This document shows positions 19,674 through 28,643 of a DNA stretch of 64,000 nucleotides, in pieces. Numbering within the stretch: position 1 is the first letter of the stretch; the number at the start of each line of letters is the position of its first letter. The translations under genes and the position numbers were made by a program. Under the pieces are notes generated by a model that worked only from the letters and a program-made list of their open reading frames with translations, searched no databases and was not told where the DNA came from. Source of the stretch: Occultella kanbiaonis (GTDB lineage Bacteria; Actinomycetota; Actinomycetes; Actinomycetales; Beutenbergiaceae); NCBI RefSeq assembly GCF_009708215.1, contig NZ_CP046175.1:1984001-2048000 (forward strand), read 5' to 3'.

Positions 19674-21227
19674 ATGGGCCTCGGCCAGACCTGGTCGGTG
19701 GCTCTGATCGGCCTGCTCGGCCACCCCGTGCAGGTCGAGACCCACCTGCAGCCCGGGCTGCCGCACTTCGGCCTCGTCGGCCTGCCGGACGCGTCTCTCG
19801 GCGAGTCCAAGGAACGCGTCCGGGCCGCGGTGAGCTCGAGCGGACTCGCCTGGCCGGCGTCCCGGGTGACGGTCAACCTCTCTCCTGCGGACCTGCCGAA
19901 GTCCGGGTCCGGGTTCGATCTGGCGATCGCCGTCGCGAGCCTGCTCGCCGCCGGGAAGATCGACGGCGAGCAGGTGCGGCAACGGGTCCACCTCGGCGAG
20001 CTGGGCCTCGACGGGCGGATCCACCCCGTGCGGGGGATCCTCCCGGCCGTCGCGGCGGCGGTCGCCGCCGGTCACCCGCACGTGGTGGTTCCCGAGGCCA
20101 ACGCCGACGAGGCCCGCCTCGTGCCGGGCGCCGTGGTGCACGGCGCCGCGCACCTCGGCCACCTCGCGCAGGACTACGGAGCCGACATCCCCGCGGCCCG
20201 GCTGCGCGCCATCGCCGTCGTCCCGGCACCGCGCTCGGCGCAGGCCCTGCCGAGGATGCCGGTCGTGAAGGACCTGGTCGACGTGCTCGGGCAGGGCGAG
20301 GCTCGTCGAGGCCTTGAGGTCGCGGCCGCCGGCGGGCACCACCTCTACATGGTGGGACCGCCCGGTACCGGCAAGACGATGCTCGCCTCCCGGCTCCCCG
20401 GGCTGCTGCCGGACCTGACCGATTCCGAAGCGCTGGAGGTCACGTCGGTGCACTCGGTGGCGGGCACCTTCGACGCCGCCGGCGGCCTGCTGGTCCGGCC
20501 TCCGTTCGAGGACCCGCACCACACCGCCACACCGGCGTCGGTGGTGGGCGGCGGCTCCGGGCTGCCCCGACCCGGGGCCGCCTCCCGGGCCCACCGCGGG
20601 GTGCTCTTCCTCGACGAGGCCCCGGAGTTCAGCGTCCGCGTGCTCGAGACGCTGCGCCAGCCCCTCGAGGAGGGGCAGCTGGTCATCCACCGGGCCCGCG
20701 GCGTCGCCCGGTTCCCGGCCCGGTTCCAGCTCGTGCTCGCGGCGAACCCGTGCCCGTGCGGGCGGTCCGTGGGCAAGGGCCTGGACTGCACCTGTACGGC
20801 GATGGCCAGGCGTCGCTACGAGGCGCGGCTGAGCGGTCCGCTGCGCGACCGGATCGACATCCGGCTCGAGGTCCCCCTGGTGACGCGCGCCGAGTTGAAT
20901 GCGGCCGCCGCGCCGGAGTCGACGGCGGTGGTGGCCGCCCGGGTCCGAGGAGCGCGGGAACGGCAGCGCGAGCGGCTCGCGGGCACGGGCTGGGCCACGA
21001 ACGCGGAGGTGCCCGGGTCCTGGCTGCGGGAGCGGACCCGCCGCGTCGGACCCGCGATCGCGGGCCGGCTGGACGCCGAGCTCGATCGCGGACGGCTCAG
21101 CCTGCGAGGGCTGGACCGGGTTCTGCGGGTCGCGTGGACGCTGGCCGATCTCGCCGAGCGTGACCAACCGACGAGCACCGACGTGGGCGAGGCTCTCGCA
21201 TTGCGGATGGTGGGCAGCCATGCGTGA
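19674..21227 (+). CDS. YifB/ComM family Mg-chelatase-like AAA+ ATPase
   Basis: A 517-residue AAA+ protein of the ComM/YifB family; ComM is a helicase that helps integrate DNA during transformation. The N-terminal ChlI domain (LPHFGLVGLPDASLGESKERVRAA) precedes the ATPase: Walker A GPPGTGKTM (~227-235), Walker B GVLFLDEAPEF, and a cysteine cluster PCPCGRSVGKGLDCTC. The C-terminal Mg-chelatase domain has LRGLDRVLRVAWTLADL. It overlaps dprA by 8 bp; together they suggest a DNA uptake/recombination unit. Confidence 0.93.
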   Translation: MGLGQTWSVALIGLLGHPVQVETHLQPGLPHFGLVGLPDASLGESKERVRAAVSSSGLAWPASRVTVNLSPADLPKSGSGFDLAIAVASLLAAGKIDGEQVRQRVHLGELGLDGRIHPVRGILPAVAAAVAAGHPHVVVPEANADEARLVPGAVVHGAAHLGHLAQDYGADIPAARLRAIAVVPAPRSAQALPRMPVVKDLVDVLGQGEARRGLEVAAAGGHHLYMVGPPGTGKTMLASRLPGLLPDLTDSEALEVTSVHSVAGTFDAAGGLLVRPPFEDPHHTATPASVVGGGSGLPRPGAASRAHRGVLFLDEAPEFSVRVLETLRQPLEEGQLVIHRARGVARFPARFQLVLAANPCPCGRSVGKGLDCTCTAMARRRYEARLSGPLRDRIDIRLEVPLVTRAELNAAAAPESTAVVAARVRGARERQRERLAGTGWATNAEVPGSWLRERTRRVGPAIAGRLDAELDRGRLSLRGLDRVLRVAWTLADLAERDQPTSTDVGEALALRMVGSHA

Positions 21228-22392
21228 CCGGTTGCCCTTCGACCACCTCGACGAGCGGCTCGCCCGCGCCGCCTGGAGCCGACTCACGGAACCGGACGAC
21301 CGGGCCGCGAACCGGCTCGTGGCGACCCTGGGGGCGGGTCCGGCCCTTGACTGGCTGCTCGAGGCCGACCGGGGACTGTTCCGCGCGGTGCCGGTGCGGC
21401 CACCACGCGGCGACTGGCGCACCGCGGTCGCCCGGTGGGCGCCCCGGCTCACCGATCTCGACCCCCGGCGCGAGCTCGAGGTGATCGCCCGCCGTGGTGG
21501 GGATCTGATCCTGCCCGGCTCGCCGGCCTGGCCCGCAGGTCTCGACCAGTTGGGTGAGTCCGCGCCACTGTGCCTGTGGGTGATCGGTGCCCGTAACCCG
21601 GCGACCCTGGCTGCGTCGTCGGTCGCGCTGGTCGGCTCCCGGGCCAGCACCGCGTACGGGGAACGGGTCACCACGGACCTCGCGATGGGCATGGCGGACA
21701 GGTCCATCACCGTGGTGTCCGGGGGCGCCTACGGCATCGACGCCGCCGCGCACCGGGCCACGCTGAGCGTGCACGGACCGGCACTGGCCGTGATGGCCGG
21801 AGGACTCGATCGGTACTACCCGAACGCGAACTCCCAGCTCCTGGCGCAGGTCGCTGCCACGGGAGCGGTGCTGGCCGAGGTGCCGCCGGGCACCGCGCCG
21901 ATGCGGACCAGATTCCTGTCCAGGAACCGACTCATCGCGGCGCTCGCCCGGGCGACAGTGGTGGTCGAGGCGGCCTGGCGATCGGGTGCGCTCAGCACCG
22001 CGGCCAGGGCAGCCGAGCTGCACCGGCCGGTCGGGGCGGTGCCCGGGCCGGTGACCTCCGCGGCCTCCGCCGGGTGCCATCGGCTGCTCCGGGACGCCGG
22101 CGCGACCTGCGTCACCGACGCCGCGGAGGTCGCCGAGCTCGTCCAGCCGGTCGGGACCGCGCTGCCCGAGGAGCCGACGGTGGCCGCGGGGCTGCTCGAT
22201 GATCTCGACCTCGAGCAGGCTCAGGTGCTGGACGCCCTCCCCGCCCGCGGCGAGGCGGTGTTCGGCGCCGTCGTGCGCAGCGCCGGGCTGGACGAGGCCT
22301 CGGTGCGGGCCGCGCTCGGGTTCCTCGAGCTCGCCGGCCGGGTGACCCGCGAGGGCAGCGCGTGGCGGCGGGCACGCGTTCGGCGTGGGTGA
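21220..22392 (+). CDS. dprA: DNA-processing protein DprA
   Basis: DprA loads RecA on incoming single-stranded DNA. The 390-residue protein has an N-terminal helical region, the Rossmann core with VALVGSRASTAYG, VSGGAYGIDAAAH, MRTRFLSRNRLIAAL and VVVEAAWRSGALSTA, and a C-terminal winged-helix region (QVLDALPARGE...LGFLELAGRV). ATG 21220 is inside the yifB end (8-bp overlap). No other competence genes are in the window. Confidence 0.94.
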   Translation: MRDRLPFDHLDERLARAAWSRLTEPDDRAANRLVATLGAGPALDWLLEADRGLFRAVPVRPPRGDWRTAVARWAPRLTDLDPRRELEVIARRGGDLILPGSPAWPAGLDQLGESAPLCLWVIGARNPATLAASSVALVGSRASTAYGERVTTDLAMGMADRSITVVSGGAYGIDAAAHRATLSVHGPALAVMAGGLDRYYPNANSQLLAQVAATGAVLAEVPPGTAPMRTRFLSRNRLIAALARATVVVEAAWRSGALSTAARAAELHRPVGAVPGPVTSAASAGCHRLLRDAGATCVTDAAEVAELVQPVGTALPEEPTVAAGLLDDLDLEQAQVLDALPARGEAVFGAVVRSAGLDEASVRAALGFLELAGRVTREGSAWRRARVRRG

Positions 22393-22444
22393 GGGGTGCG
22401 TGCCGGTGGCCCGGCCCCGCCCCGCCGCGTGGCAGGCTGATGGC

Positions 22445-23413
22445 ATGTCTGCACCGCGTTCGCGTGCCGGCGCGACGCAGCCGCGCCGGATCCCCGAACG
22501 CCCCGGCGACACCGCCGTGCTCGCCGCCTTCGTCGCGCATCTGCAGGCCCAGCGCGGGCTGTCCGAGCACACCAGCCGGGCGTACCGCGGCGACGTGCGC
22601 ACGCTCCTGGACGCCGTCCCGACCGACGACGCCGACACCCCCACCGACCTGGACGCCATCGACCTGACCGCCCTGCGTTCCTGGTTGGCGGGCCAGTCGG
22701 CGCGAGGCCTGTCCCGCTCCACCCTGGCCCGCCGCGCAGCGGCGGCGCGGACGTTCACCGCGTGGGCGACGCGGACCGGCCGGATGACCGAGGACCCGGC
22801 GCTCCGTCTGCTCGCGCCGCGCCCGGACTCGGTGGTGCCCGCCGTGCTCGCCGTCGACGAGGCAGACACGTTGCTGACCGTGGCCAGGACCCGCGCCGAC
22901 GACGGCGAACCCGTTCACGTGCGTGACTGGGCGGCGCTCGAACTGCTCTACGCGTCGGGCCTGCGGGTCTCCGAGCTCGTGGGGCTCGACCTCGCGGACG
23001 TCGACCAGGGCCAACGACTGGTGCGGGTGCTCGGCAAGGGCAACAAGGAACGCATGGTGCCGTTCGGGGTGCCCGCCGCTCGCGCGCTCACGCACTGGGT
23101 CGACGTCCGCGGGGGACTGGTGGACCCGGCGACGACGACGAACGCCCTGTTCCTCGGGCACCGGGGCCGGCGCCTGGGGACCCGGCAGGTCCGCAGCACG
23201 GTCCATGAGCTGGCGGCCGCCGCCGGGGTGCGCGACCTGGCACCCCACGGCGTCCGGCACTCCACGGCCACCCACCTGCTCGAGGGCGGCTCCGACCTGC
23301 GCTCGGTCCAGGAGGTCCTCGGACACGCGTCGCTGGCCACGACGCAGCGATACACCCACATCTCGGCGGAGCGGCTGCGCGCTTCGTTCCAGCAGGCACA
23401 TCCGCGGGCCTGA
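22445..23413 (+). CDS. xerC: Tyrosine recombinase XerC
   Basis: Site-specific recombinase of 322 residues; in this context likely the chromosome-dimer resolvase XerC. The SAM-like DNA-binding N-domain includes RGLSEHTSRAYRGDV. The full catalytic set is visible: R174 (SGLRVSEL), K198 (GKGNKER), H268 and R271 (HGVRHS), H294 (LGHASL), Y303 (QRYTHI). ATG 22445 is placed 6 nt after a CAGGCT box (22433-22438), suggesting leaderless mRNA. The dprA-xerC order is conserved in Actinobacteria. Confidence 0.94.
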   Translation: MSAPRSRAGATQPRRIPERPGDTAVLAAFVAHLQAQRGLSEHTSRAYRGDVRTLLDAVPTDDADTPTDLDAIDLTALRSWLAGQSARGLSRSTLARRAAAARTFTAWATRTGRMTEDPALRLLAPRPDSVVPAVLAVDEADTLLTVARTRADDGEPVHVRDWAALELLYASGLRVSELVGLDLADVDQGQRLVRVLGKGNKERMVPFGVPAARALTHWVDVRGGLVDPATTTNALFLGHRGRRLGTRQVRSTVHELAAAAGVRDLAPHGVRHSTATHLLEGGSDLRSVQEVLGHASLATTQRYTHISAERLRASFQQAHPRA

Positions 23414-23501
23414 CCCCGCCCCGGCTCCGGTGCGGGCACCCCTCGCGTGGCCGGCGCCATCTCACGTTGCCGCCCCGAGCAGGCCGACTAGCCTGTGAGG
23501 T

Positions 23502-24293
23502 ATGGCACAGGAGCCGGAGTCCCGTTCCCCCGTGGACGTGGCTCGAGACTATGAGGAAGCCGTCTCGCCGATCGTCGCCCCGTTCGTGGCGGCACTCATC
23601 GACGCCGCCCGGATCCCCGTCGGCGGCTCGGTCCTCGACCTGATCTGTGCCACGGGCGTCGCGACCCGGGCCGCGGCCGAGGCAACCGGCCCGATGGGCC
23701 GGGTGGCCGGGCTGGACGACGATCAGAACCTCCTCGACGTCGCCGCCGACCATCGCGGTCTCGTGATCGAGTGGGTGCGGGCCCAGCCGGACGCCCTGCC
23801 GTTCCCGAGCCGGACGTTCGACCGGGTGATCAGCCAGCAGGGTCTGCAACGGATCCCGGACCTGCGCGTGAGCGTCGAGGAGGCCTGCCGGGTCCTCCGG
23901 GTGGACGGCGGTTTCGCCGCCACGGTGTGGCTGCCACCGGACCGGAACCCGTTCTTCGCGGCCGAGGCGCGTGCCATCGCCGCCGTTGCCGGGCCCGGGG
24001 CGCTCGCCGGGATCGAGGACCTCCCGGACCGGCTGGCGCTCGTGGCCCACGAACTACGCGCCGGTGGCCTCGTGGAGGTCACCACCGCGGAGGTGACCGC
24101 CACCGTGGACCTCCCCGCGGACGAGGGGTTCATCGCCGACCACCTGGCCACCTCCTACTGGGCCAGGGATCTCGACGTCGCCGGCCGTGCGGAGGCCGCC
24201 GCGGCGGTGCTGGCCGACCTGGCCGAGCACCGCACGACCGGGGGCACCGTGCGCCTACCGTTCGTGTCCGCGGTGGTGCACGCGTTCCCGTAG
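23502..24293 (+). CDS. Class I SAM-dependent methyltransferase
   Basis: A 263-residue putative methyltransferase. Motif I is VLDLICATGVATRAAAE, where ICATG replaces the usual GCGTG; the acidic end of strand 2 is in VAGLDDD, and ALPFPSRTFDRVISQQGLQ is the post-I/II region. The substrate is unknown; it resembles UbiE-type small-molecule methylases. ATG 23502 is 7 nt after TAGCCT (23489-23494), fitting leaderless expression. Its last 39 bp overlap the 3' end of the convergent M23 gene. Confidence 0.85.
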   Translation: MAQEPESRSPVDVARDYEEAVSPIVAPFVAALIDAARIPVGGSVLDLICATGVATRAAAEATGPMGRVAGLDDDQNLLDVAADHRGLVIEWVRAQPDALPFPSRTFDRVISQQGLQRIPDLRVSVEEACRVLRVDGGFAATVWLPPDRNPFFAAEARAIAAVAGPGALAGIEDLPDRLALVAHELRAGGLVEVTTAEVTATVDLPADEGFIADHLATSYWARDLDVAGRAEAAAAVLADLAEHRTTGGTVRLPFVSAVVHAFP

Positions 24294-24947
24294 CCGCGCG
24301 ACCGGATCCGGTGCGACGGACCGACCGCTCGGCGCGCCGGCGACCGGATAGAGGCGGATCACCGGATCCGCGACCAACAGCGTCAACGGATCCAGGTAGC
24401 GCTCCCGACCCAGCCGGGCGCCCCAGTGCAGGCACCACCGTGCCGGTCCGCAGTGCGGGCCGGCGTCGCCGTCGGCGAGCCGTCCGATCACGTCGCCACG
24501 GCGCACGGCCGTACCCACCGTCAGGGTCGTCGTGACCGGCTCATAGGTGGTGCGGATCCCGTCGGGATGGTCGATGGAGAGCACCGGCCGGTCCACGACC
24601 CGGCCCGCGAACGCCACCACACCGTCCGCCGCAGCCAGCACGTCCTGACCCGGTGTGCCGGCCAGGTCCACGCCCCGGTGCCCGGGCGACCAGACCTGTT
24701 CGGGTTCGCTGAACGGGGTCAGCACCGCCGGTTCGGGGCTCAACGGCCAGCCGTACGCACCGGCCGCCGGCGGTGTGGTCGGTCCGACGTCGGCCGGTGC
24801 GCCCGGCTCGGCGGTGGGCGAGTCGGCCCGGGCCGCTCCCGGCAGCTCCCCGCCCGGCGGCGACGGGTCCAGCGGCGCCAGCAGGGCGAGCCCGGCCGCC
24901 AGCGTGATCGCGAGGGCGCCGAGGGTGATGGAACGGGTACCGGCCAT
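24255..24947 (-). CDS. Secreted M23-family (LytM-fold) peptidoglycan-binding/peptidase protein, catalytically degenerate
   Basis: A 230-residue exported protein. Residues ~3-25 form a hydrophobic signal or anchor, followed by a Pro/Ala-rich linker and an M23 domain. The zinc motif HRGVD (HxxxD) and the final histidine in CLHWG are kept. The two catalytic positions are changed: YxHL reads YEPV, and the first histidine of HxH is cysteine. Similar rpsB-adjacent proteins exist in other actinobacteria, so this may be a binding or regulator protein. ATG 24947 is chosen because of a TTGGCT box 6 nt upstream and the signal peptide; the frame is open up to 25064. Confidence 0.8.
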   Translation of the reverse strand: MAGTRSITLGALAITLAAGLALLAPLDPSPPGGELPGAARADSPTAEPGAPADVGPTTPPAAGAYGWPLSPEPAVLTPFSEPEQVWSPGHRGVDLAGTPGQDVLAAADGVVAFAGRVVDRPVLSIDHPDGIRTTYEPVTTTLTVGTAVRRGDVIGRLADGDAGPHCGPARWCLHWGARLGRERYLDPLTLLVADPVIRLYPVAGAPSGRSVAPDPVARLRERVHHRGHER

Positions 24948-25291
24948 CCGCTCAGCCAACCCGACGAATGCCCGCGGCCACCGGCGCGACGGTCTACCTG
25001 GGGACGACGAGTCACCCGCGAGGGGGCTGTGTGGGGCCGCCCCGCGGATCCGGTAGACTCGCACCTGCAGGTGGTACGTCCTCCGGGACCGCCGCCTGAC
25101 ATCGCGCGCTCACAGACCACTCCCAGCGAGTGGGGTCGTGCGGCATGGTCCGGATCCTCGATCCGGTGCCGAACGGCCGTGAGCACCAGGAATGAGCACC
25201 ACCCGGTGACTCAGAGACAACCGAGTTGTGCCCGGCCCACACGCCGCGGCACGTGATGTGTGGGGTCCGCCCCACGTCGAAAGGACGAGCC
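24948..25291 (+). promoter_or_regulatory. rpsB: rpsB promoter and untranslated leader (344-bp intergenic stretch)
   Basis: This gap between the divergent M23 gene and rpsB holds a TAGACT -10-like box at 25054-25059, giving a leader of about 225 nt. CCACAC (25238-25243) can pair with GTGTGG (25259-25264) near its end, and AAGGA lies just before the rpsB ATG. Long rpsB leaders that bind S2 are known in bacteria; whether this one does is untested. Confidence 0.45.
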
Positions 25292-26317
25292 ATGGCCGTC
25301 GTCAGCATGCGTCAGCTCCTCGAGAGCGGTGTCCACTTCGGGCACCAGACCCGCCGTTGGAACCCCAAGATGAAGCGCTTCATCTTCACCGAGCGCAACG
25401 GCATCTACATCATCGACCTGCAGCAGTCGCTGCTGGACATCGACCGCGCGTACGAGTTCGTCAAGGAGACTGTCGCACGCGGCGGAACAATCCTCTTCGT
25501 CGGCACCAAGAAGCAGGCGCAGGAAGCCGTGGCCGAGCAGGCCACCCGCGTGGGGATGCCCTACGTGAACCAGCGCTGGCTCGGCGGCATGCTGACCAAC
25601 TTCGGCACCGTGAGCAAGCGTCTGCAGCGCCTCAAGGAGCTCGAGGAGGTCGACTTCGACGACGTCGCCTCCAGCGCCTTCACCAAGAAGGAGCTGCTCA
25701 TGCAGCGCCGTGAGCGGGACAAGCTCGCCCGTACCCTCGGCGGCATCCGCGACATGGCCAAGGTGCCTTCCGCCGTCTGGGTCGTGGACACCAAGAAGGA
25801 GCACCTCGCCGTTGCCGAGGCGCGCAAGCTCAACATCCCCGTCGTGGCCATCCTGGACACCAACTGCGACCCCGACGAGGTCGACTTCCCGATCCCGGGC
25901 AACGACGACGCGATCCGCGCCGTCAGCCTGCTGACCCGCGTGGTGGCCGACGCCGCCGCCGCGGGTCTGGTCGCCCGTCACGGTGGTGGTAGCGACGCCG
26001 CCACCACCGAGGCCGAGCCGCTGGCCGAGTGGGAGCGCGAGCTGCTCGCCACCCACGAGGCGCAGCAGGGTGCCGAGGCCAGCGCCGAGGGCACGGCCGC
26101 CGAGGCGACCGCTGCCGAGGCCGCCGCTCCGGCCGCGCCCGAGGTCGTCGTCGAGGCGGCGGACGCTGCTGACGTGACCCCGGCCGTCGCGGAGACCCCG
26201 GCCGTCGAGGACGCCGCGGTTGCCGAGGAGACCCCGGTTGCCGACGAGGCCACCGAGGAGACCCCGGTTGCCGACGAGGCCACCGAGGAGACCCCGGCGG
26301 CTCCCGAGCAGGCCTGA
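25292..26317 (+). CDS. rpsB: 30S ribosomal protein S2
   Basis: S2 core (~residues 1-235): [24 protein letters not shown] is present in parts, along with [19 protein letters not shown] and [10 protein letters not shown]. The protein is 341 residues because of a ~100-residue Ala/Glu/Thr/Pro-rich tail, a frequent actinobacterial addition. The tail includes a duplicated 10-residue block, encoded by two identical 30-bp repeats. ATG 25292 follows AAGGA. tsf follows 42 bp downstream. Confidence 0.97.
   Translation: MAVVSMRQLLESGVHFGHQTRRWNPKMKRFIFTERNGIYIIDLQQSLLDIDRAYEFVKETVARGGTILFVGTKKQAQEAVAEQATRVGMPYVNQRWLGGMLTNFGTVSKRLQRLKELEEVDFDDVASSAFTKKELLMQRRERDKLARTLGGIRDMAKVPSAVWVVDTKKEHLAVAEARKLNIPVVAILDTNCDPDEVDFPIPGNDDAIRAVSLLTRVVADAAAAGLVARHGGGSDAATTEAEPLAEWERELLATHEAQQGAEASAEGTAAEATAAEAAAPAAPEVVVEAADAADVTPAVAETPAVEDAAVAEETPVADEATEETPVADEATEETPAAPEQA
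26231..26290 (+). repeat. Exact 2 x 30-bp tandem repeat in the rpsB tail
   Basis: The 30-bp unit occurs at 26231-26260 and again, identically, at 26261-26290. Each encodes [11 protein letters not shown] partial third copy (ACCCCGG) follows. This looks like a recent slippage event in the acidic tail. Confidence 0.9.
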
Positions 26318-26359
26318 CGCACAGTCCCCAAGACACCAAGGATCTGGGAAGGATCAGAT

Positions 26360-27205
26360 ATGGCGAACTACACCGCTGCCGACATCAAGGCCCTGCGCGA
26401 GCGCACGGGCGCCGGCATGCTCGACGTCAAGAAGGCTCTCGACGAGGCCGACGGTGACGCCGAGAAGGCGATCGAGATCATTCGGGTCAAGGGCCTGAAG
26501 GGTGTGAGCAAGCGTGAGGGTCGCTCCGCCTCGGACGGTCTGGTCGCGGCCTCGATCAACTCCACGCCGGACGGCGAGGGGCAGGTCGGAGTGTTGGTGG
26601 AGATCAACTCCGAGACCGACTTCGTGGCCAAGAACCAGGTGTTCGTCTCGCTCGCGGACCGCGTCGTCGCCACTGCGGTGGCCTCCGGTGCCGCGGATGC
26701 GGACGCACTCCTGGCCGCCGAGTCCGACGGCGTGGCCCTGTCGACCGTGGTCGACGAGACCGCCGCAACGCTGGGCGAGAAGATCGTGGTCCGCCGGGTC
26801 GCCCGACTGGCCGGCGAGCACGTCACCACGTACCTGCACCGCACCGCCAAGGACCTCCCGCCGCAGGTGGGCGTCCTGGTGTCCTCGGACGCCGCCGGCG
26901 CCGCGGTCGCGCACGACGTGGCGCTGCACATCGCTGCCTACTCCCCGCAGTACCTCAGCCGCGACGAGGTCCCCGCCGACAAGGTGGCCGACGAGCGTCG
27001 GATCGCCGAGGAGACCTCCCGCAACGAGGGCAAGCCGGAGCAGGCACTGCCGAAGATCGTCGAGGGTCGCCTGAACGGCTTCTTCAAGGAGGTGGCCCTC
27101 CTGGACCAGCCCTTCGCGAAGGACCCGAAGAAGTCTGTGGGCCAGGTCGTCACCGAGGCCGGTGGCACGATCACCGGCTTCGCGCGGTTCCGCGTCGGCG
27201 CCTGA
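26360..27205 (+). CDS. tsf: Elongation factor Ts
   Basis: Nucleotide exchange factor for EF-Tu, 281 residues. The N-terminal UBA-like domain ALRERTGAGMLDVKKALDEADGD and the EF-Tu-contacting ETDFVAKN are present, as is VLVSSDAAGAAVAHDVALHIAA in the core. ATG 26360 follows GAAGGA. The gene ends in a clear terminator hairpin 14 bp after its stop, so rpsB-tsf is a closed two-gene unit. Confidence 0.97.
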   Translation: MANYTAADIKALRERTGAGMLDVKKALDEADGDAEKAIEIIRVKGLKGVSKREGRSASDGLVAASINSTPDGEGQVGVLVEINSETDFVAKNQVFVSLADRVVATAVASGAADADALLAAESDGVALSTVVDETAATLGEKIVVRRVARLAGEHVTTYLHRTAKDLPPQVGVLVSSDAAGAAVAHDVALHIAAYSPQYLSRDEVPADKVADERRIAEETSRNEGKPEQALPKIVEGRLNGFFKEVALLDQPFAKDPKKSVGQVVTEAGGTITGFARFRVGA

Positions 27206-27218
27206 GCAGCAACATCCG

Positions 27219-27257
27219 GCGGTGGCCCCGGTCCTGATCCAGGGCCGGGGCCACCGC
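27219..27257 (+). terminator. Terminator hairpin after tsf
   Basis: GCGGTGGCCCCGG (27219-27231) pairs perfectly with CCGGGGCCACCGC (27245-27257). The loop itself can fold (CCTG/CAGG). It is followed by TGTCAT rather than a T-run. Confidence 0.85.
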
Positions 27258-27315
27258 TGTCATACGCTCACCCCAGCACATCCACTCAGCGTTCTCACCC
27301 AGGAGGATCTCGCCG

Positions 27316-28077
27316 ATGCCTGCGCTCACTCCCGCCCCGACCACGCGTCGGGTCCTGCTCAAACTCTCCGGCGAGGTGTTCGGCGGTGGCAGCGTCGGCC
27401 TCGACCCCGACGTGGTCGCCTCGATCGCCCGTGAGATCGCCGAGGCCGTGCACGAGGGCGTCCAGGTGGCCATCGTGGTCGGCGGCGGCAACTTCTTCCG
27501 TGGTGCCGAGCTCTCGCAGCGCGGCATCGACCGTGCCCGGGCCGACTACATGGGCATGCTCGGCACCGTGATGAACTGCCTCGCCCTGCAGGACTTCCTC
27601 GAGAAGGCGGACGTCACCACCCGGGTGCAGACCGCCATCACGATGGGGCAGGTCGCCGAGCCGTACATCCCGCTGCGTGCGATCCGCCACCTCGAGAAGG
27701 GTCGCGCCGTGATCTTCGGCGCGGGCGCGGGGATGCCCTACTTCTCCACGGACACGGTTGCGATCCAGCGAGCACTCGAGACCCACTGCGAGGAGGTCCT
27801 CGTCGGCAAGAACGGGGTCGACGGTGTGTACACCGCGGACCCCCGCGTGGACCCGACCGCCACCAAGCTCGACTTCCTCACCTTCGACGACGCGATCCAG
27901 AAGGACCTGCGCGTCGTGGACTCCACCGCCCTGGCGATGTGCCGCGACAACCAGCTCTCCATGCGCATCTTCGGCATGGAGGGGCCGGGTAACGTGGCCG
28001 CTGCACTTCGAGGTGAGAAGATCGGCACATCAATGACGTCCGGTGCAGGAACCGACCAGAGCAAGGAGCAAGCGTGA
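27316..28077 (+). CDS. pyrH: UMP kinase
   Basis: Hexameric amino-acid-kinase-fold enzyme that phosphorylates UMP to UDP; 253 residues. Motifs are [13 protein letters not shown] (ATP phosphates), [11 protein letters not shown], the UMP site [11 protein letters not shown] and the ATP-site loop [16 protein letters not shown] 27316 follows AGGAGG. The stop overlaps frr by 4 bp. Expression is separated from tsf by the terminator above. Confidence 0.97.
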   Translation: MPALTPAPTTRRVLLKLSGEVFGGGSVGLDPDVVASIAREIAEAVHEGVQVAIVVGGGNFFRGAELSQRGIDRARADYMGMLGTVMNCLALQDFLEKADVTTRVQTAITMGQVAEPYIPLRAIRHLEKGRAVIFGAGAGMPYFSTDTVAIQRALETHCEEVLVGKNGVDGVYTADPRVDPTATKLDFLTFDDAIQKDLRVVDSTALAMCRDNQLSMRIFGMEGPGNVAAALRGEKIGTSMTSGAGTDQSKEQA

Positions 28078-28631
28078 TCGACGAGACCCTCTTCGAGGCC
28101 GAGGAGAAGATGGACAAGGCCGTCGAGGTGGCGCGTGAGGACTTCGGCAACATCCGCACGGGTCGCGCGAACGCCGGCATGTTCAACAAGCTCGAGGTCG
28201 AGTACTACGGTGCTCCCACCCCGCTCCAGCAGCTCGCCTCGATCACGATTCCCGAGGCCCGCACCGTCATGCTCTCCCCGTATGACAAGACCTCGATGAC
28301 GGCGATCGAGAAGGCCCTGCGCGAGTCCGACCTTGGCGTCAACCCGAGCAACGACGGCGTCCAGATCCGGATCATCCTGCCGACCCTCACCGAGGAGCGC
28401 CGCCGCGACTACGTCAAGCTCGCCAAGACCAAGGGCGAGGACGCGCGCGTCGCCGTGCGGAACGTGCGCCGGCGGGCCAAGGAGGAGCTCGACCGCATCG
28501 CCAAGGACGGCGAGGCCGGCGAGGACGAGGTGAACCGCGCCCAGGCCGAGCTCGACGCGCTCACCAAGAAGCACACCGACACCGTCGACTCGCTGCTCGC
28601 CGGTAAGGAGAAGGAGCTGCTCGAGGTCTGA
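28074..28631 (+). CDS. frr: Ribosome recycling factor
   Basis: Splits post-termination ribosomes together with EF-G. The 185-residue length is standard. [32 protein letters not shown] and [14 protein letters not shown] are family blocks, and the C-terminal helix [21 protein letters not shown] is complete. GTG 28074 overlaps the pyrH stop (GTGA). cdsA starts 12 bp later, so pyrH-frr-cdsA forms one unit. Confidence 0.97.
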   Translation: MIDETLFEAEEKMDKAVEVAREDFGNIRTGRANAGMFNKLEVEYYGAPTPLQQLASITIPEARTVMLSPYDKTSMTAIEKALRESDLGVNPSNDGVQIRIILPTLTEERRRDYVKLAKTKGEDARVAVRNVRRRAKEELDRIAKDGEAGEDEVNRAQAELDALTKKHTDTVDSLLAGKEKELLEV

Positions 28632-28643
28632 GCGGGCCCGGCC

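Noticed and set aside
19137-21710. 857-codon minus-strand frame opposite yraN, yifB and dprA
   Set aside because: No domain is recognisable, and three well-supported plus-strand genes cover the same DNA.
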